The notes beneath the pieces were generated by a model. It was not told where the DNA came from. It ran no database searches and saw nothing but the letters and a program-made list of their open reading frames with translations. This document shows, piece after piece, positions 45,026 to 47,181 of a stretch of 47,181 nucleotides of DNA (the stretch's first letter is position 1; each line of letters opens with the position of its first letter). The position numbers and the translations under genes were made by a program. This DNA is from Prochlorococcus sp. AG-363-P15 (GTDB taxonomy: Bacteria > Cyanobacteriota > Cyanobacteriia > PCC-6307 > Cyanobiaceae): assembly GCA_003278175.1 (NCBI GenBank), contig QCGF01000004.1, positions 1 through 47,181 of the forward strand, read 5' to 3'.

Positions 45026-45337
45026 TCAGTCCTTTTGACCAAGGAATGCTCCATTACCAAGAGCAGGCTCAACTTCACGGTGTGGGCGAGCAATGATGTG
45101 TGCAGCAACAAGACCGTCACCAACGCGCTCACATGCATCTGCACCAGCACGAACAGCAGCGTTTACAGCACCTGTTTCACCGCGAACCAACACGGTAACG
45201 TAACCACCACCGACGAATTCACGACCAATAAGGCGCACTTCAGCAGCCTTGGTCATTGCATCAGCTGCTTCGATTGCTGGAACGAGGCCGCGGGTCTCGA
45301 TCATGCCGAGTGCTATGCCCATTGTTTCGTTAGCCAT
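45026..45337 (-). CDS. csoS1: Major carboxysome shell hexamer CsoS1
   Basis: BMC-domain protein that tiles the shell facets as hexamers with charged central pores. 103 residues from ATG 45337, giving MANETMGIALGMIETRG; an upstream start at 45394 would add 19 unlikely residues. Core motifs are VPAIEAADAMTKAAEVRLIG, REFVGGGYVTVLVRGETGAV and the end GNGAFLGQKD. It is the promoter-proximal gene of the carboxysome operon. Its domain is nearly identical to that of CsoS1E at 37.9-38.5 kb. Upstream lies a dyad at 45448-45466. Confidence 0.97.
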   Translation of the reverse strand: MANETMGIALGMIETRGLVPAIEAADAMTKAAEVRLIGREFVGGGYVTVLVRGETGAVNAAVRAGADACERVGDGLVAAHIIARPHREVEPALGNGAFLGQKD

Positions 45338-45447
45338 TGCCTGCCTAAAAGTAAAGGGATGGAATGTTCGTAAAGAAGGATGCTTTGCAATCACTCAAGA
45401 AGTCAAGTGAATTTGACCAAAAACCCGATTACCTTTCTTTGTAAGTC

Positions 45448-45466
45448 TGATAAGCCATACTTATCA
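45448..45466. promoter_or_regulatory. Candidate LysR-type (RbcR/CbbR-like) operator
   Basis: TGATAAG (45448-45454), a 5-base spacer CCATA, then CTTATCA (45460-45466). The core TAAG-N5-CTTA fits the T-N11-A palindrome bound by LysR-type regulators, which control RuBisCO operons in many autotrophs. It lies about 110-130 bases upstream of the csoS1 ATG. Binding is inferred only from the pattern. Confidence 0.45.
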
Positions 45467-45564
45467 CCCTTGGCATGACTGTTAAAAAGAGCTGTGGTTT
45501 TTTTGATGGGCAGTTCAAGACAATCAATTGCGATCCATCTAGAGCATGAGTATTTTGTGCAACC

Positions 45565-45619
45565 GAGACAGGTCCCTATGCATTGCTTGGGGGTGGAATG
45601 TTCAACCCAACCCTGTCTC
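45565..45619 (-). ncRNA. Compound stem-loop, possible small RNA or leader element
   Basis: GAGACAGG (45565-45572) and CCTGTCTC (45612-45619) form a perfect 8-bp outer stem. Inside, on the minus strand, TTGGG can pair with CCCAA in a second stem, leaving an ATGCATAGGGA stretch. It could be a small RNA, an element of the rdgB 5' region, or a long csoS1 leader. The strand is uncertain. Confidence 0.3.
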
Positions 45620-45696
45620 AAATAAATTAAAAAGAGAATTTAGTCGCCCCGTCACCTAGCAAAATGGTGACTTCAATTACTGGTTTAATTTTGACA

Positions 45697-46275
45697 ATGC
45701 CACTACTTACAATTGCTAGTGGCAACCCTAGAAAAGTTGCAGAGATAGAGGCAATGCTTGGTCCATTGCCTTTGAATATCCAGAAACAGCCTAGCGGTCT
45801 AGATGTTGAAGAGACTGGATCTACCTATCTGGAAAACGCATTACTCAAAGCACAAGCAGCAGCAAGAATCACTAAAAGCTGGGCCATTGCAGACGACTCT
45901 GGCCTTGAAGTTGATGCACTCAATGGTAAACCTGGCATTTACTCCGCTCGATTTGCAAAAAGCAACGAAGACAAGCTCAGCAAGATTCTTGACGCACTAG
46001 GCGATACCCCCTATCGAAGTGCCCGATTCCATAGCGTCATGGTTCTTTGCAACCCCAAAGGAGATCTCATCAAAGACGCAGAGGGGATTTGCTGGGGAGA
46101 ACTGCTTCGAACTCCTGCCTACAAAGGTGGAGAGTTCGAATCACTCTTGTGGGTGAAAGAAGCTCAGTGCACCTATGGAGAGTTCACTCAAGAACAGCTT
46201 TCAAAGTTAGGGAGCAGAGGCAAGGCAGCAAGAGCAATTGCACCTTTTCTGCGAGAGTCATTTGGACTTAACTAA
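45697..46275 (+). CDS. rdgB: Non-canonical purine NTP pyrophosphatase (RdgB/HAM1)
   Basis: House-cleaning enzyme that hydrolyses dITP, ITP and XTP to monophosphates. ATG 45697 (MPLLTIASGNPRK) gives 192 residues; an ATG 11 codons upstream adds an unsupported tail. Motifs: ASGNPRKVAEIEAML, the metal and nucleotide site WAIADDSGLEVDAL with GKPGIYSARFA, and the C-terminal SKLGSRGKAARA. This gene is regularly wedged between csoS1 and csoS1D in Prochlorococcus. It ends 5 bases from the convergent csoS1D. Confidence 0.95.
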   Translation: MPLLTIASGNPRKVAEIEAMLGPLPLNIQKQPSGLDVEETGSTYLENALLKAQAAARITKSWAIADDSGLEVDALNGKPGIYSARFAKSNEDKLSKILDALGDTPYRSARFHSVMVLCNPKGDLIKDAEGICWGELLRTPAYKGGEFESLLWVKEAQCTYGEFTQEQLSKLGSRGKAARAIAPFLRESFGLN

Positions 46276-46280
46276 TTACC

Positions 46281-47051
46281 TTAAGAATTGATTTGATCAA
46301 TAGCACGCATTGCAGCTGCAGCGGCCTCTTCTACATCTCCTTCTTTTCCTGCAAGGGTTAAACGTCCAAAAGCCCCGACTCCTTTGACATCAACAACAGT
46401 AATATTGGAAGATTTTTCCGCCTCATTAGCCGCTATAAGCACATAACCTGCAGGCTCAGTTTCGAGAATGAACATACTCATACCGGACTCAATCATCGAA
46501 CCCCTTCTGTTCTGGCGATTGATAAGAACTGCGTGGTCTGGTGTAATTGCTCGAATAACTTCCGTCCAACTCACATCACAAGGCCGACGTCTATCAATAC
46601 TGCTTCCAATTGCATCCAACACAACATCGCCAGAATGCAAAACAGTACTTTGATCTCGATGATAAAGAGCCAATGAACCAAAGGCTCTCTCAACCACCAT
46701 CTGGCCAAGCCTGACATTACTGGCCTTAAGAGCAATGTCAGTAACCCGATGAACTGCCATTCCTGGAGAAACTTCCATCCAAAGGCATGCATCTCCAGGG
46801 ATAGGCAAAAACCCCTGGCTTACTGTCCCCATATATGCAGCCAGTTGAGGCTGAAGTGAGTCAAGAAAAACGTATGTTCTTAATTCAATTTGCTGGACAT
46901 GACTAGCCTGACGAGCAACTCGGGCAGTCTCAGAATCAGTAGTTATGACACAGCTTGCCCCTGAAGCCTGAGGGTGAACCTCAGTTCCCGTGACGAGCGA
47001 ACTCCCTCCGAGTCGCCTCTCACGATTCTCCAAATTGGCGAATCCTGTCAT
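46281..47051 (-). CDS. csoS1D: Tandem-BMC carboxysome shell protein CsoS1D
   Basis: 256 residues with two fused BMC domains (about 55-150 and 158-250), forming pseudohexameric trimers that can stack face to face with gated pores for larger metabolites such as RuBP. Motifs: [60 protein letters not shown], then [20 protein letters not shown]. The N-terminal tail (1-50) carries LVTGTEV, a match to the VTGTE repeats of CsoS2. ATG start. It is separated from the main operon by rdgB and transcribed from its own promoter. Confidence 0.95.
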   Translation of the reverse strand: MTGFANLENRERRLGGSSLVTGTEVHPQASGASCVITTDSETARVARQASHVQQIELRTYVFLDSLQPQLAAYMGTVSQGFLPIPGDACLWMEVSPGMAVHRVTDIALKASNVRLGQMVVERAFGSLALYHRDQSTVLHSGDVVLDAIGSSIDRRRPCDVSWTEVIRAITPDHAVLINRQNRRGSMIESGMSMFILETEPAGYVLIAANEAEKSSNITVVDVKGVGAFGRLTLAGKEGDVEEAAAAAMRAIDQINS

Positions 47052-47151
47052 GGCGCGGATAATACTGGACGATTCGACGAAATAGAAAGAAAAAAGAACT
47101 TGCAGCCCGAAAAAGAGCCGATACCTTCGAAGAAATACGCGAATTTAAAGA

Positions 47152-47181
47152 ATGTCTACTCCTCAAGAAAAAGTTTCTAAT
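47152..47181 (+). CDS. Start of a divergent gene, cut by the window end
   Basis: ATG at 47152 opens the frame MSTPQEKVSN, which runs off the window. It is divergent from csoS1D with a 100-base spacer. In Prochlorococcus, as I recall, genes for the light-independent protochlorophyllide reductase lie next to csoS1D, so this could be the start of chlN. Ten codons cannot prove it. Confidence 0.3.
   Translation, partial: MSTPQEKVSN

Larger units (their letters stand above)
45338..45696. other. Control region between csoS1 and rdgB
   Basis: 359-base divergent spacer. It holds a LysR-type dyad (45448-45466), a compound stem-loop (45565-45619) and a T7 tract near 45499-45505. A minus-strand open frame at 45403-45621 has an unlikely protein and overlaps both elements, so I do not call it. 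This must contain the main carboxysome operon promoter. Confidence 0.55.

Noticed and set aside
45035-45373. 112-codon plus-strand frame opposite csoS1
   Set aside because: Antisense shadow of the csoS1 BMC domain, rich in Thr, Cys and Asn.
45403-45621. 72-codon minus-strand frame upstream of csoS1
   Set aside because: Its protein looks random (many Cys and Trp) and it covers the dyad and stem-loop of the control region.
1-47181. Mobile elements, CRISPR arrays, tRNA or rRNA genes
   Set aside because: I searched by eye for transposase motifs, long terminal inverted repeats, regularly spaced repeats and tRNA T-arm GTTCGA patterns in intergenic DNA and found none convincing.

Overview
The window reads as chromosome of a marine picocyanobacterium, most likely a low-light-adapted Prochlorococcus. 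Evidence: a complete alpha-carboxysome locus with form IA RuBisCO (csoS1, cbbL, cbbS, csoS2, csoSCA, csoS4A/B, a csoS1E-type shell gene, acRAF, cbbX, csoS1D), a psbN gene, several small proteins of picocyanobacterial style, compact gene packing and moderately AT-rich DNA. The clade is inferred from gene content and base composition only. I saw no tRNA, rRNA, insertion sequence, prophage or CRISPR array.

Layout. Positions 1-6.6 kb are loosely packed and hold small genes: several single-helix membrane or very short proteins, psbN, a coiled-coil membrane protein and a TauE/SafE permease. Some of these were below usual gene-calling length and are supported by hairpins placed between convergent genes. 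6.6-12.7 kb carries sugar-nucleotide genes (ugd, galE), hisS and a large outer-membrane beta-barrel protein.

12.7-26.1 kb is the outstanding region. It holds a tight minus-strand operon of MFS exporter, MGDG-synthase-like GT28 glycosyltransferase, a 2194-residue highly reducing type I polyketide synthase and a GT2 glycosyltransferase resembling ceramide glucosyltransferase. The flanks carry a secreted START-like lipid-binding protein, a membrane alpha/beta hydrolase and a cytochrome P450. The PKS has KS-DH-psiKR-ER-KR-ACP-thioester reductase order, but its acyltransferase domain is missing although both AT-flanking linkers remain. I infer a pathway that makes a reduced long-chain aldehyde or alcohol, hydroxylates it, glycosylates it and exports it. 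That is formally similar to heterocyst glycolipid synthesis, but in a unicellular picocyanobacterium.

26.2-36.7 kb is mostly housekeeping: a membrane protein of unknown function, a glutathione S-transferase-like protein, dnaA, a pair of TIGR04282/TIGR04283 transferases, a GNAT acetyltransferase, an MsbA-like ABC exporter, hisG, a glyoxalase II, RidA and a DUF3136 protein.

36.7-47.1 kb is the carboxysome locus, transcribed on the minus strand from csoS1 toward cbbX. Perfect hairpins sit in each of the first three intercistronic gaps (csoS1/cbbL, cbbL/cbbS, cbbS/csoS2), which suggests RNA-level control of stoichiometry. A LysR-type dyad and a second structured element lie upstream of csoS1. 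A house-cleaning NTPase (rdgB) and csoS1D follow, and the first ten codons of a divergent gene end the window.
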